Source: Streptomyces populi (lineage in GTDB: Bacteria > Actinomycetota > Actinomycetes > Streptomycetales > Streptomycetaceae). Taken from it: a stretch of DNA of 64,000 nucleotides. The notes under the pieces were generated by a model, which ran no database searches, was not told where the DNA came from, and was given only the letters and a program-made list of their open reading frames with translations. Position 1 is the stretch's first letter; the number at the start of each line of letters is the position of its first letter. The DNA lies in NCBI RefSeq assembly GCF_002911015.1, contig NZ_KZ626869.1:27131-91130 (forward strand), given 5' to 3'. Below are positions 23,070 to 31,937 of the stretch, one piece after another. A program made the translations under genes and the position numbers.

Positions 23070-25571
23070 TCAGCGATCGCGGTCGAGCACGACCACGTCG
23101 TCGCCCATGCCGATGACGAGGGCCTGACCGGCGGCGGTCACGCACTGGGCCCGCGCCGGCAGCGCGACCTTCTCCCGGAGCCGGGCCGGAGCGAGGTCCC
23201 AGACGTGGACCGCGCCGCTGCCGTCCGAGGTGATGGCGTCCGTACGGTCGTTCCACGTGGCGCAGGCCACCGCGAGAACTCCTGACGGGTGTCCCTGAAG
23301 GGTGGACCGCAGGGTGCCGTCCGTCAGATCCCACACCTGTACCGCGGTGTCGCTCCCGCCCGCGGTCAGCGCGTGCGGACGGCCGTCCAGGACGGTGCCG
23401 GCGAGTGCCCGTACCCAGTGGTGCCCCGTGTGGACGGTGGCGGTGACGCGTCGGCCCTTCCCCGTGAGCCTCCACAGCCGCAGTGCGGCGTCGTCGCTGC
23501 CCGTGAGGAGGTGGGGGCGGCCGTCGACGCTGACGGACTCCATGGCCCGTACCGCCGACCGGGTGCGGTCGGTGAGGAGCGGGCGCTCCACGTCCTCGTC
23601 CGGATCCCACACGCGTACGGTGCGGTCCTGGTCGGAGGTGACCACGTGGGGACGGCCCTTGACGTCCGCCCACGCCACGGTCTCCACCCGGTGGTCGGGG
23701 CCGGGAAGGTCCCGCAGTCCGGTTCCCGCGGCGAGGTCCCAGACCCGGGCGGCACCGCAGCAGCCTCCGACGGCGGCGTAAGGGCCGCCGTCGACCGTCG
23801 TGCACGCCAGCGCCTCCACACGGTGCCCGTGGGACAGGGTGTGCCGTTCCGCCCCGTCGGCCAGGTCCCAGACCCGTACCGTGGTGTCGCCTCCGGTGAC
23901 GGCGTGCGGACGTCCGTCGATGTCCACGGTGCCCACGGCCCGCACGGTCCCGGTGTGGCCCCCTCGCACCGCGAACGGGACGGCGTCGCCCAGGTCCCAC
24001 ACGCGCGGGCTCGCGGAATGGCCGCCGCTCACGGCGTACGGCCGCCCGTCGACCTCCGTGCAGGCCAGCACGTCCACATGACCTTGGTGTCCGGTCAGGA
24101 CGGCGCGCTCCGCGTCCTCGGTCAGGTCCCACACGCGAACCGTGCAGTCGGCGCCGGCGGTCAGCACGTGGGGGCGCCCGTCGAGGTCGACGCAGCTCAC
24201 GACGGATGTCCACGAGGTGTTCCCGCCCAGCGCGGCACGCTCCGAGCCGTCGGTCAGGCACCAGACCCGCACCGCGCACTCCCCGCCGCCGCCGGTGACG
24301 GCGTGAGGGACGCCGTCGATCACCGTGCAGGCCACCGAGTAGACGGCGGACGTGTGACCGGTGAGCACGGCCCGCTCGACGCCGTCCTCCAGGTCCCACA
24401 CCCTCACCGTGTCGTCACAGCCCCCGGTCACGGCCACGGGGCGGCCGGCGACCTCGGCGAACGCCACCGCCCGTACCTCGTCGGTGTGGCCGGGCATCCG
24501 CGCACGTTCCGACCCGTCGACCAGGTCCCACAGCCGGACCAGGCGGTCCTCCCCCGCGGTGACCGCGTGCGGCCGGCCGTCGATCACCGTGCAGCCCACC
24601 GCGCGTATCCAGCCCTTGTGGCCTTCGAGGGTGAACCGCTCGGCCCCGGTGTCCAGATCCCACACCCGTACACCGCCGGAGCAGGTTCCGGTGACGACAT
24701 GGGGACGCCCGTCGATCTCGGCGCAGTCCAGTGCGTAGACCCCGTCGTCCTCGGTGATGACGAGGCGTTCGGTACCGTCCACCAGGTCCCACACGCGAAC
24801 GCTCGAGTCGTAGCAGCCGGTCACCGCGTGCGGGCGCCCGTCGATGACGGTGCACGCGGCGGCGTCCACGCCGAGTCCCGTCCGGGTGAAGCGCAGCGCG
24901 GGATGGATCATCGTGCCGGTCGCCCAGCGCGGCCGCCACGGGCGGCCGCGGGACAGCTCCCGGGCCAGGCCGGTCTCACCGTGGCGCGCGGCGTCGATGG
25001 CGAGGACGTCCCGTCTTTCGGACAGGCTCGCGGTGGCGTGGACGTGGACGGATGCCCGGTAGACGCTGCGCCGCACCCGCCCTTCGGTGGAGCCAGGGAT
25101 GTTGAGCGCGCGGAGCAGGCCCCGCGGGGTCGCGTGCACCAGGTACTCGGCGTCCTCCAGCACCTCGTCCAGGACACCGGCCGCGGCGGCGTGGGCGGCG
25201 AGATGGTCGACGATGTACGGCGCGGCGGCCGGCCAGTCGCGGTGCCCGCCGTCCCCGTCACGGGGGACCTCAACCAGCAGGGCGTTCGTGATGGCCTGTT
25301 GCGCCTGCCGCTCGTCCGACCGGTCTCCCCCGGCACGCAGCCGGTAGGCCGCACCTTCCGGTGTCCGCGTCTCGGCCAGGAGTTCACCCGCCCGGTCCCG
25401 GAACGCGCTCACGTCCTGAGCCGTCCACGGGTGACCCGACAGGGCGCGTGCCAGGACCGCCCACAGGGCGAGGGGCAGCCCCGCGCCTTCGGCGAACGCC
25501 AACGGCCGCAGCAGCGCGGCTTCGTCATCGGAGTCCGGCGTCATCCCGCCGCCCCCGTCACCGCTCGTCAT
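23070..25571 (-). CDS. WD40 repeat protein, C-terminal half of a STAND-type architecture
   Basis: An 833-residue protein. Residues about 18-200 (LLRPLAFAEGAGLPLALWAVLA to YLVHATPRGLLRALNIPGS) match the helical arm that follows the NTPase in large actinobacterial AAA/STAND-WD40 proteins. The rest is about 13 WD40 repeats, most with the motif DGRPHAVTGG and VRVWDL. The NTPase and any N-terminal effector are absent, yet the gene has its own good start (ATG 25571 with GGGGAG seven bases upstream), so it is not simply cut by a frameshift nearby. It may act as a sensor or scaffold partner to a separate ATPase or effector, or be a remnant. Repeats are highly alike, which suggests recent internal duplication. 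Confidence 0.85.
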   Translation of the reverse strand: MTSGDGGGGMTPDSDDEAALLRPLAFAEGAGLPLALWAVLARALSGHPWTAQDVSAFRDRAGELLAETRTPEGAAYRLRAGGDRSDERQAQQAITNALLVEVPRDGDGGHRDWPAAAPYIVDHLAAHAAAAGVLDEVLEDAEYLVHATPRGLLRALNIPGSTEGRVRRSVYRASVHVHATASLSERRDVLAIDAARHGETGLARELSRGRPWRPRWATGTMIHPALRFTRTGLGVDAAACTVIDGRPHAVTGCYDSSVRVWDLVDGTERLVITEDDGVYALDCAEIDGRPHVVTGTCSGGVRVWDLDTGAERFTLEGHKGWIRAVGCTVIDGRPHAVTAGEDRLVRLWDLVDGSERARMPGHTDEVRAVAFAEVAGRPVAVTGGCDDTVRVWDLEDGVERAVLTGHTSAVYSVACTVIDGVPHAVTGGGGECAVRVWCLTDGSERAALGGNTSWTSVVSCVDLDGRPHVLTAGADCTVRVWDLTEDAERAVLTGHQGHVDVLACTEVDGRPYAVSGGHSASPRVWDLGDAVPFAVRGGHTGTVRAVGTVDIDGRPHAVTGGDTTVRVWDLADGAERHTLSHGHRVEALACTTVDGGPYAAVGGCCGAARVWDLAAGTGLRDLPGPDHRVETVAWADVKGRPHVVTSDQDRTVRVWDPDEDVERPLLTDRTRSAVRAMESVSVDGRPHLLTGSDDAALRLWRLTGKGRRVTATVHTGHHWVRALAGTVLDGRPHALTAGGSDTAVQVWDLTDGTLRSTLQGHPSGVLAVACATWNDRTDAITSDGSGAVHVWDLAPARLREKVALPARAQCVTAAGQALVIGMGDDVVVLDRDR

Positions 25572-25938
25572 CGCCGCACTCCCCTCGCTGCCCGTTCACG
25601 ACTCCGTCCCTCCCCCGCGGCGGGTCGGTCGGGTCACCGGCCCGGCCACGGATGCTACAGACAGCCACTGACAGCGACGGCCGGACGTTGTACGGCCCTG
25701 TGGTTCCGACGGACCGGGCCCCGGGTCCGCGGGCGTGCTCGAGGCCCGGTCCGTCGGAGGACCTGCGGTCACGCCAGGCCCGGCGGGACGGGGTTCACCC
25801 GGAAGGCGGCAGGTTCCCGGGGGTTTCCGGCCGGGAGACCACGTCGTGCCGTACCGGCGGGCGCGTCCGCGGCATGACCGTTACGTTTTGCATGTCCGCC
25901 ATGCACCTTTCCGGCGTGCCGACCCGAGGAGTCCCGCG
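25572..25938. other. Divergent promoter region, WD40 protein/YceI
   Basis: About 370 bases between divergent starts with no supported gene. An AT-richer patch near 25880-25895 (GTTACGTTTTGCAT) is the likeliest promoter area for the YceI gene. Confidence 0.5.
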
Positions 25939-26499
25939 ATGACCGCGTTCCCGACCGACCTGTCCCCGTTGACCGGCCGCTACACCATCGACGCCGCGCA
26001 CAGCCGTATCGGCTTCGTGGCCCGGCACGCGATGGTCACCAAGGTCCGGGGCGCGTTCACCGAGTTCGAGGGCGACGCGTCCTTCGACGGCGCCGACCCG
26101 TCCCGGTCGGGAGGCACGGTGACCATCCAGGCCCACAGCGTGGACACCCGCAACGCGGATCGCGACAAGCACCTGCGCAGCAACGACTTCCTCAACATGG
26201 ACGAGTACCCGCAGATCACGTTCGTCTCGACGGCTGTCCACCGCAGCGGCGACAGCAGTTTCGACGTCACCGGAGATCTGACCATCAAGGGCGTCACCAA
26301 GTCGGTGACCATCCCCTTCACCTACGAGGGCACCGCCACCGACCCGTTCGGCAACATCCGCGTCGGCCTGGAAGGCTCGCTCACCATCAACCGCAAGGAC
26401 TACGGCGTCATCTGGAACGCCGCGCTGGAGACCGGCGGTGTCCTGGTGAGCGAGAAGATCCAGCTCGAGTTCGAGATCTCGGCGATCAAGGAGGCCTGA
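25939..26499 (+). CDS. YceI family protein
   Basis: A 186-residue lipocalin-like beta-barrel protein. Family motifs are YTIDAAHSRIGFVARHAMVT at the N-terminus, VDTRNADRDKHLRSNDFLN (the conserved RDxHLRSxDFF block), TGDLTIKGVTKSVTIPF and a C-terminal DYGVIWNAALETGG. Members bind long-chain isoprenoids such as polyprenyl quinone precursors; biological roles are unclear. No signal peptide is present, so it is cytosolic, as usual in actinobacteria. ATG 25939 has GAGGAG upstream. Confidence 0.93.
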   Translation: MTAFPTDLSPLTGRYTIDAAHSRIGFVARHAMVTKVRGAFTEFEGDASFDGADPSRSGGTVTIQAHSVDTRNADRDKHLRSNDFLNMDEYPQITFVSTAVHRSGDSSFDVTGDLTIKGVTKSVTIPFTYEGTATDPFGNIRVGLEGSLTINRKDYGVIWNAALETGGVLVSEKIQLEFEISAIKEA

Positions 26500-26639
26500 A
26501 CGGCCGGAGTCCTGCCGTGCGGCCCATGTACGGCGTGGTTCGCAACCCGCTCCCGGCCGTTCGGACCTGCCCGGTCACGGCGGCTGCGGGCCGGAAGCCC
26601 TTGACGAGCATGTAGGTGCCGACGGCGGGTCACCAGGCG

Positions 26640-27045
26640 ATCCGGCTCAGCCCGGCGTGCGCGTCCGCCGTGCCCCGCAAGGTGTACGGCTCCTCGGCGG
26701 CCGGCCGCAGCGCGCTCGCGGGTGCGCCGCGCGTCGGCCGGACGGCCCCGGGCGATGCGGTCGGCCCGTGTGATCGAGCAGCCCAGGACGTCCGCGAAGA
26801 GATGGTGACAGCGGTACCAGCGGCGCCTGCCGTCGAGCCGGACGACGAACAGGTCGGCCCGGTCGAGGACTTCGAGCACGACCCTGCCGTCCCGGCGTCC
26901 GGCGGCGGCGTCGAGGTGGGCGGCGACTTCGTCGAAGGAGAACCACGCCGCACTCCACCCGTCGGCGGTCACGCCCTGCGGCCACTCGGCCACCACCGTC
27001 GTCCTGCCGGAGCCGGCCGGGGCGGATCCGAGGCCGGTACGGCTC
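26640..27045 (-). pseudogene. Relic of a LuxR/MalT-type (LAL) regulator
   Basis: On the minus strand one frame reads APAGSGRTTVVAEW, a Walker A motif, and then after about 50 residues RADLFVVRLDGRRRWYRCHH followed by LFADVLG. These are the ATP-binding loop and the RYHHLFAD block of large MalT-like LuxR regulators, which are normally separated by some 250 residues. Here the intervening domain is gone and neither a start, the TPR-like middle nor the C-terminal helix-turn-helix remains. I read it as a decayed, internally deleted gene fragment. The limits are approximate. Confidence 0.6.
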
Positions 27046-27269
27046 GGTCTCGATCAGGGGGCTTGCCGTACGAGGTCCCCTCCCCCGCATGCGCGCCGGT
27101 GCACACGAACGTACGGCATCCCGCATCGGCGGTCCGCGGGCACGTCCGCTTCGCCGTCCCCGTCGATGATCGTCCCCGCCGTACAACCATCCGGCCGCCG
27201 GCGATGTCGTAGAGCGCGGTCGATCGAGTTCACAGGTCGATCACAGCACGTTCTCGACAACGGAGACCC

Positions 27270-28721
27270 ATGCACGCCAGACATACCGCCCTCGCTGTCG
27301 CCGTGGCCCTCGCGGCCGTGGTCGGCACACCGGTCCTCATCGCACCCGCGGCATCGGCGGCCCCCGCCGAACTGTCCGACGACTTCAACGGCGACGGCTA
27401 CCGCGACCTCGTCATGCTGGGCGGCTCGCACGGCAAGGACGGCCGCGTCACCGTCGTCTACGGCACGTCGTCCGGTCCCGGCACCCGCGTCCAGGTCATC
27501 CACCAGGATTCTCCGGGCATCCCGGGCGCGGTGGAGGCCGACGACGAGTGGGGAGCCGCCGCCACCACGGCCGACCTCGACCGCGACGGCTACGCCGACC
27601 TGGTCGTCTCCTCGCCGGGCGAGGACGTCGGCGACGTGCAGATGCGCGGCGGGCTGACCGTCGTGTGGGGCGGCGCGAAGGGCCTCGGCTCGGGGACGGT
27701 CTTCAACTCGCCGGTTCCCCAGGAGTACGAGGGCTCGGGCGACGCGTTCGGCGAGGACGTGGTGTCCGGCGACTTCGACGGGGACGGGGACCAGGACCTG
27801 GCCGTCACCAGCAACAGCCGGGCGGGCGTGGTCCTCCTGAAGGGCCCCTTCACCCGTACCGGCGGCAGGAGCGGCTGGAGCTCCCTGGGCGGCTCCTACG
27901 GCTACCTGTGGGCCCCCAACCTGGTGGCCGGCCGGGTCACCGCCGACTCCGCCACCGACCTGTACATCCTCGGCGCCGACCTCCAGCGCAACACCGACGG
28001 CGACCTGCGGGCCTACTTCCACCGCGGCGGCAGCACCTTCACCCAGCGCGCGGGCGAGGTGCGGGTGCCCGACGACCACGGCCACCAGGGCGGTGACATC
28101 CTCTCCGTCGGCGACTTCGACAAGGACGGCCACGGCGACCTCGCCATCGGCCGCGGCTACGAGACGACCGAGAACGAGCGCGGTTACGTCACCGTCCAGT
28201 ACGGCGGCCCGAACGGTCCCGACACCGCCCGCAAGCCGGTCAAGTTCACCCAGGACACCGCCGGTGTGCCCGGCTCCTCCGAGAACGAGGACTACTTCGG
28301 CTCCGCCGTCGCCGCCGGTGACATCAACGGCGACGGCTACGCGGACCTCGCCGTCGGCGCCCGGGGCGAGGACCTCGGCACCAAGCGCGACGCCGGCTCG
28401 GTCACCGTCCTCTTCGGCCGCGCGGGCGGTCTGTCCGGCACCGGCGCCAAGTCCTACACCCAGGACACCTCCGGCATCACCGGCACCGCCGAGACCGAGG
28501 ACCAGTTCGGCTCCCACCTCAAGCTCACCGACTACACCCGCGACGGCCGCGCCGACCTGGTGATCGACGTCAACGAGCAGCTCGGGTACGAGGACCGCTG
28601 GGGCCTCGTCCACCTGCTGAAGGGCTCCGCCTCGGGCGTCACGACGTCGGGCTCGAAGTCGTACTCGGTGACATCACTGAAGCTGTCGTACGCACGACTG
28701 GGCGGCCCGTTCGCCCGCTGA
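27270..28721 (+). CDS. Secreted FG-GAP repeat (integrin alpha-like) protein
   Basis: A 483-residue exported protein with a signal peptide (AVAVALAAVVGTPVLIAPAASAAP) and seven FG-GAP/VCBS-type repeats forming a beta-propeller. Each repeat carries a calcium loop such as DFNGDGYRDLV, DLDRDGYADLVV, DFDGDGDQDLAV, DINGDGYADLAV. Such proteins are common in Streptomyces secretomes and are thought to bind ligands or cell-surface components; no catalytic domain is seen. ATG 27270 has GGAG close upstream. It is a single-gene unit ending at the hairpin at 28785. Confidence 0.92.
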   Translation: MHARHTALAVAVALAAVVGTPVLIAPAASAAPAELSDDFNGDGYRDLVMLGGSHGKDGRVTVVYGTSSGPGTRVQVIHQDSPGIPGAVEADDEWGAAATTADLDRDGYADLVVSSPGEDVGDVQMRGGLTVVWGGAKGLGSGTVFNSPVPQEYEGSGDAFGEDVVSGDFDGDGDQDLAVTSNSRAGVVLLKGPFTRTGGRSGWSSLGGSYGYLWAPNLVAGRVTADSATDLYILGADLQRNTDGDLRAYFHRGGSTFTQRAGEVRVPDDHGHQGGDILSVGDFDKDGHGDLAIGRGYETTENERGYVTVQYGGPNGPDTARKPVKFTQDTAGVPGSSENEDYFGSAVAAGDINGDGYADLAVGARGEDLGTKRDAGSVTVLFGRAGGLSGTGAKSYTQDTSGITGTAETEDQFGSHLKLTDYTRDGRADLVIDVNEQLGYEDRWGLVHLLKGSASGVTTSGSKSYSVTSLKLSYARLGGPFAR

Positions 28722-28784
28722 CCCCCCTTGCGCGCCGCGGGCACCGGCCAGTGCCGGCCGGCGGCCGAAGAGCGCCTCCGCCCC

Positions 28785-28811
28785 CGCCCGTCGGCACCGA
28801 GCCGACGGGCG
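28785..28811. terminator. Bidirectional terminator, FG-GAP/HelD genes
   Basis: Perfect 11-bp stem CGCCCGTCGGC/GCCGACGGGCG with a 5-base loop in the gap between convergent genes. Confidence 0.8.
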
Positions 28812-28951
28812 AGGGCTTCGCGTCCGGACGCGTGGCGGTCATGCCCGCGGGCATCCTGCCGCGCGGGGTCCGCGGGGACCGGCGTCGGTGAGCCGGCAAC
28901 GGCCAGGGCAGCCCGGGAGGCCGGTGCACGGCCTCCGGAGCCCGTGAAGCG

Positions 28952-31054
28952 TCACGGAACGGGCTGCGGCGCCGGACGCACGGCGATCGTGCACAGTCTC
29001 TTGGTGGCGCGCGTGAGGGCGACGTACAGGTCGCGCTCGCCGCTGGGGCGGGCCGCGGCGATCTCCTCCGGGGCGACGATGAGGACCTCGTCGAACTCCA
29101 GGCCGCGGGCCTCGGAGGCCGGTACGAGGCGCGCCCACCCGGCGACACCCGCGGACGCCAGCTCCTCGACCCGGCCGTCCGCGCAGATCACGGCGAGCAG
29201 TTCACCCGGGTGGGCCTCGGCCTGAGCCTGGAGTTCCCCGGCCACGGTGGCGGCGATCGTGTGCGGGGCCGTGGTGAGCCGACGCGGCGGCTCACCACGG
29301 CGGATCGACCGGCTCGGCGTCTGCCCGGGTGCGATCCGCGACAGCAGGCCGTGGGTGGTCGCCAGGATCTCCTGCGTCGTGCGGTAGCTGACGGTGAGTG
29401 TGTGCAGGGCGAACCGGCTGCCGAGGTGCGGGCCCAGCGCCTGGGACCAGTCGTCGGCCACCGTCAGGGCGCCCGCCTGGGCGAAGTCGCCCACCAGCGT
29501 CATCGACCTGGCCGGACAGCGACGCATCACCATCCGCCACTGCATGGCGGTCAGTTCCTGGGCCTCGTCGACCACGACGTGCCCGTACGACTGCTCGGGC
29601 GGCCCGTCCACCAGGGCTGCCGCCTCGTCCAGCAGGGGCAGATCGGCATCGGTCCACGGGGCTTCGGAGGGACGCACCAGCCGGGCACGCTCGTCGCCGG
29701 TGAGCGACGCCAGGTGCCTGGTCATCGCGCGCGCGTCCGCCAGCAGGGTCCGTACGAGCCCTTCGGGCGTCAGCCGCGGCCAGAGGGATTCCACCGCGCG
29801 GTCGACATGGGCGTCGCCCATGAGGTTCGCCCGGACGGTCTCGGCGTCGAACACCTCGGCCGGGTTCGCGGCCGGAGCGTCGTCGAGGCCGAGGGCCCGC
29901 AGGTCGGCCGCGGCCGCGGCGTCGAGGTTCATGCCCGTGCTCGCGGCGACCTCGGCGTCGATGTGTTCGAGGGTCTCGACGGCGCCGCGCTCCAGGGCGC
30001 CCGTGACCGTGCCGATCAGGTGCTCCTTGAACACCTCCCGGGCGGGGTTGTGCGCCAGGCCGCTCGCCGTCGCGGCCTCCCGCGCCGCGGCGACGTCCAC
30101 GCTCTCCAGGTGGACCCGCTCCTGCCCGACGCGCACCGTGAAACCGCTGCCGGGCGCCTGCCGGGAGCGCACCAGGTCCGCGAGCGCCTCGGCCAGCGCG
30201 TAACTCCCCTTGAGGCGCGCGACGTCGAACGGCTCCGGGGCCGCGGGCAGCACCCCGGCCAGCTCCTCGCAGGTCGCGAGGAGCACATCGTTCTCCCCCA
30301 GGGAGGGGAGCACCTGGGACACGTAGTCGAGGAACCGGGCGTTGGGCCCGAGCACCAGCACGCCCCGCGCGGCGACGCCCGGGAACGCGTACAGCACGTA
30401 GGCCGCCCGGTGCAGCGCGACCACGGTCTTGCCCGTACCGGGGCCGCCCTGCACCACCGTGACACCGCGGTGCGGGGACCGGACGATCGCGTCCTGTTCC
30501 GCCTGTAGCGTCGCCACCGCCGAGCGCATCCGCCCCGTGCGCCGCGCCTCCAGCGCCTCGGTCAGGGGACCGTCGCCGACGACGTCGTCGGTCGCGGCCT
30601 CGGATCCGTCCAGGAGCTCGTCGCTCACCGTACGTACGGCGCGGTCCTCCACGCGAAGATGACGGCGCCGCCGCAGCCCCATCGGGTGGACGGCGGTCGC
30701 CTCGTAGAAGGGCCGCGCCGCGTCCGCCCGCCAGTCGACGAGCAGCGGCACGTCGTGGTCGTCCACGTGCAGCCCGACCCGTCCGATGTGCAGGGCGGTT
30801 CCGTCCGCACCGTCGATCCGGCCGAACGCCAGCCCCTCCTCGGCTCCCTCCAGCCGGCGAAGACCACGTGCCAGTCGCTCCGCGGCGACATCGCGTTCGT
30901 ACACCTCGCCCGCGCTGTCGGCCGACGACCTCAGCACATCCGCCAACTGTGCCCGTACGTCCGCCAATCGCTCGTCGAGCAGCCCGTACATGGCGGCCAC
31001 GTGGACCTGCTCCGCCTCGATCTGTCCTGCGGCACCCTCATGGAACTGCGGCAA
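28952..31054 (-). CDS. HelD-like superfamily 1 helicase (RNA polymerase remodelling)
   Basis: A 700-residue UvrD/Rep-type ATPase of the HelD family. The N-terminal coiled arm (IEAEQVHVAAMYGLLDERLADV) is the part that enters the RNA polymerase secondary channel in HelD; then come GGPGTGKTVVALHRAAYVLY (Walker A), VVDEAQELTAMQWRM (Walker B), GDFAQAG, and the C-terminal motifs ARGLEFDEVLIV and YVALTRATKRL. Family members dislodge stalled polymerase, and some actinobacterial ones protect against rifampicin. The start is a TTG at 31054 with AGGG six bases upstream; later ATGs would cut the arm. A 7-bp inverted repeat sits 53 bases upstream. I did not find the canonical rifampicin-associated element there. 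Confidence 0.88.
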   Translation of the reverse strand: MPQFHEGAAGQIEAEQVHVAAMYGLLDERLADVRAQLADVLRSSADSAGEVYERDVAAERLARGLRRLEGAEEGLAFGRIDGADGTALHIGRVGLHVDDHDVPLLVDWRADAARPFYEATAVHPMGLRRRRHLRVEDRAVRTVSDELLDGSEAATDDVVGDGPLTEALEARRTGRMRSAVATLQAEQDAIVRSPHRGVTVVQGGPGTGKTVVALHRAAYVLYAFPGVAARGVLVLGPNARFLDYVSQVLPSLGENDVLLATCEELAGVLPAAPEPFDVARLKGSYALAEALADLVRSRQAPGSGFTVRVGQERVHLESVDVAAAREAATASGLAHNPAREVFKEHLIGTVTGALERGAVETLEHIDAEVAASTGMNLDAAAAADLRALGLDDAPAANPAEVFDAETVRANLMGDAHVDRAVESLWPRLTPEGLVRTLLADARAMTRHLASLTGDERARLVRPSEAPWTDADLPLLDEAAALVDGPPEQSYGHVVVDEAQELTAMQWRMVMRRCPARSMTLVGDFAQAGALTVADDWSQALGPHLGSRFALHTLTVSYRTTQEILATTHGLLSRIAPGQTPSRSIRRGEPPRRLTTAPHTIAATVAGELQAQAEAHPGELLAVICADGRVEELASAGVAGWARLVPASEARGLEFDEVLIVAPEEIAAARPSGERDLYVALTRATKRLCTIAVRPAPQPVP

Positions 31055-31106
31055 CAGCGGCCCTTCCCTCGACTCGGCCCTCCACTGTGCAGCGAGATCT
31101 CCCCGA

Positions 31107-31126
31107 AAGTAAGGCTTGACTTACTT
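31107..31126. promoter_or_regulatory. Inverted repeat upstream of the HelD-like gene
   Basis: AAGTAAG and CTTACTT flank a 6-base spacer GCTTGA, a perfect 7-bp repeat in otherwise GC-rich DNA, 53 bases before the HelD start. A likely operator for this gene. A TAAGT half-like element also occurs at the start of the neighbouring GNAT gene. Confidence 0.5.
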
Positions 31127-31244
31127 GTCCGGGTGGATCTCCTCGCGGCGGGGGCCACTCGGCCCACAGTCTCCCGTGCGCCCGACACGACCGCACCTCC
31201 GCTCGGGAAGCCCCACGGACCTCGCGGGATCCGGACGGAACGGC

Positions 31245-31925
31245 CTACGTCTCCGTCGGCCCCGCGGCGCGCCGGAGGCTGACGAAGGCCGTGCGGGTGC
31301 GCCAGCCGAGGGACTCGTACAGCGCGCGCCCCTGGGCCGTCGCGCCGAGGACGGCACGCGTGGCGCCCGAGGCCAGGGCCTGTCGCTGGAGCGCCCGCAT
31401 GACGACGGAGCCGAGGCCACGGCGCCGGTGGGCCGGTGCGGTGAGGATCTGGTCCGCCACCGCCACCTCCCCCGCCACGCCCATCTGCCCGCGCGCGGCG
31501 AGCGCTCCGTCGGGAGCCGTGACCAGCGCGCGGACGACGTCGCCCCGAGTCCAGACGCGCAGCGCGTAGCCGGACGGAAGCGCGCCGGGCGCGACCGGCG
31601 CCAGCTCGAGGGACATCAGGAACGCCGCCTCGTCGGACACCCACTCCGGTCCGAGCCACGCGCCGACCCGCGCCTGCGGCGCCTCGCACGGCTCGGGCGG
31701 AAAGACCTTGAGCCACCACCCCTCCCCCCGTGCCTGCGCGGCGGCCTCGCGTACGCGCGCCTCGTTCGCGTCGACGACCACGTGCCGCGCCACCTGCGCC
31801 GGCTGCCCGACGTCGACGGTCCAGCCCCACGGCCGCGCCACGGGATCGGACGCCCCCCGCGACACCACCCAGCCGGAGACCCAGTCCTCCACGACAGGCA
31901 CGTATGTAAGTGATGAAATAGGCAT
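31245..31925 (-). CDS. GNAT family N-acetyltransferase
   Basis: A 226-residue acyl-CoA N-acyltransferase. The C-terminal half has the GNAT core: ADQILTAPAHRRRGLGSVVM contains the R/Q-x-x-G-x-G/A acetyl-CoA loop, followed by GATRAVLGATAQGRALYESLGW. The N-terminal half is a less conserved substrate-binding part. The substrate is unknown. The sequence GTAATAG ends only 4 bases before the ATG at 31925, where a -10 element would be for a leaderless mRNA, and no ribosome site is visible. The ECF42 sigma gene ends 12 bases upstream, so it could also be read through. Confidence 0.85.
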   Translation of the reverse strand: MPISSLTYVPVVEDWVSGWVVSRGASDPVARPWGWTVDVGQPAQVARHVVVDANEARVREAAAQARGEGWWLKVFPPEPCEAPQARVGAWLGPEWVSDEAAFLMSLELAPVAPGALPSGYALRVWTRGDVVRALVTAPDGALAARGQMGVAGEVAVADQILTAPAHRRRGLGSVVMRALQRQALASGATRAVLGATAQGRALYESLGWRTRTAFVSLRRAAGPTET

Positions 31926-31937
31926 GGATCTATTACA

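Noticed and set aside
23289..25877. Open frame of about 860 codons antisense to the WD40 gene
   Set aside because: Mirrors the WD40 repeats on the other strand, lacks a ribosome site and shows no domain.
28952..31130. Rifampicin-associated element upstream of the HelD-like gene
   Set aside because: No GGGGCTTGC-type inverted repeat was found; only a different 7-bp repeat is present.
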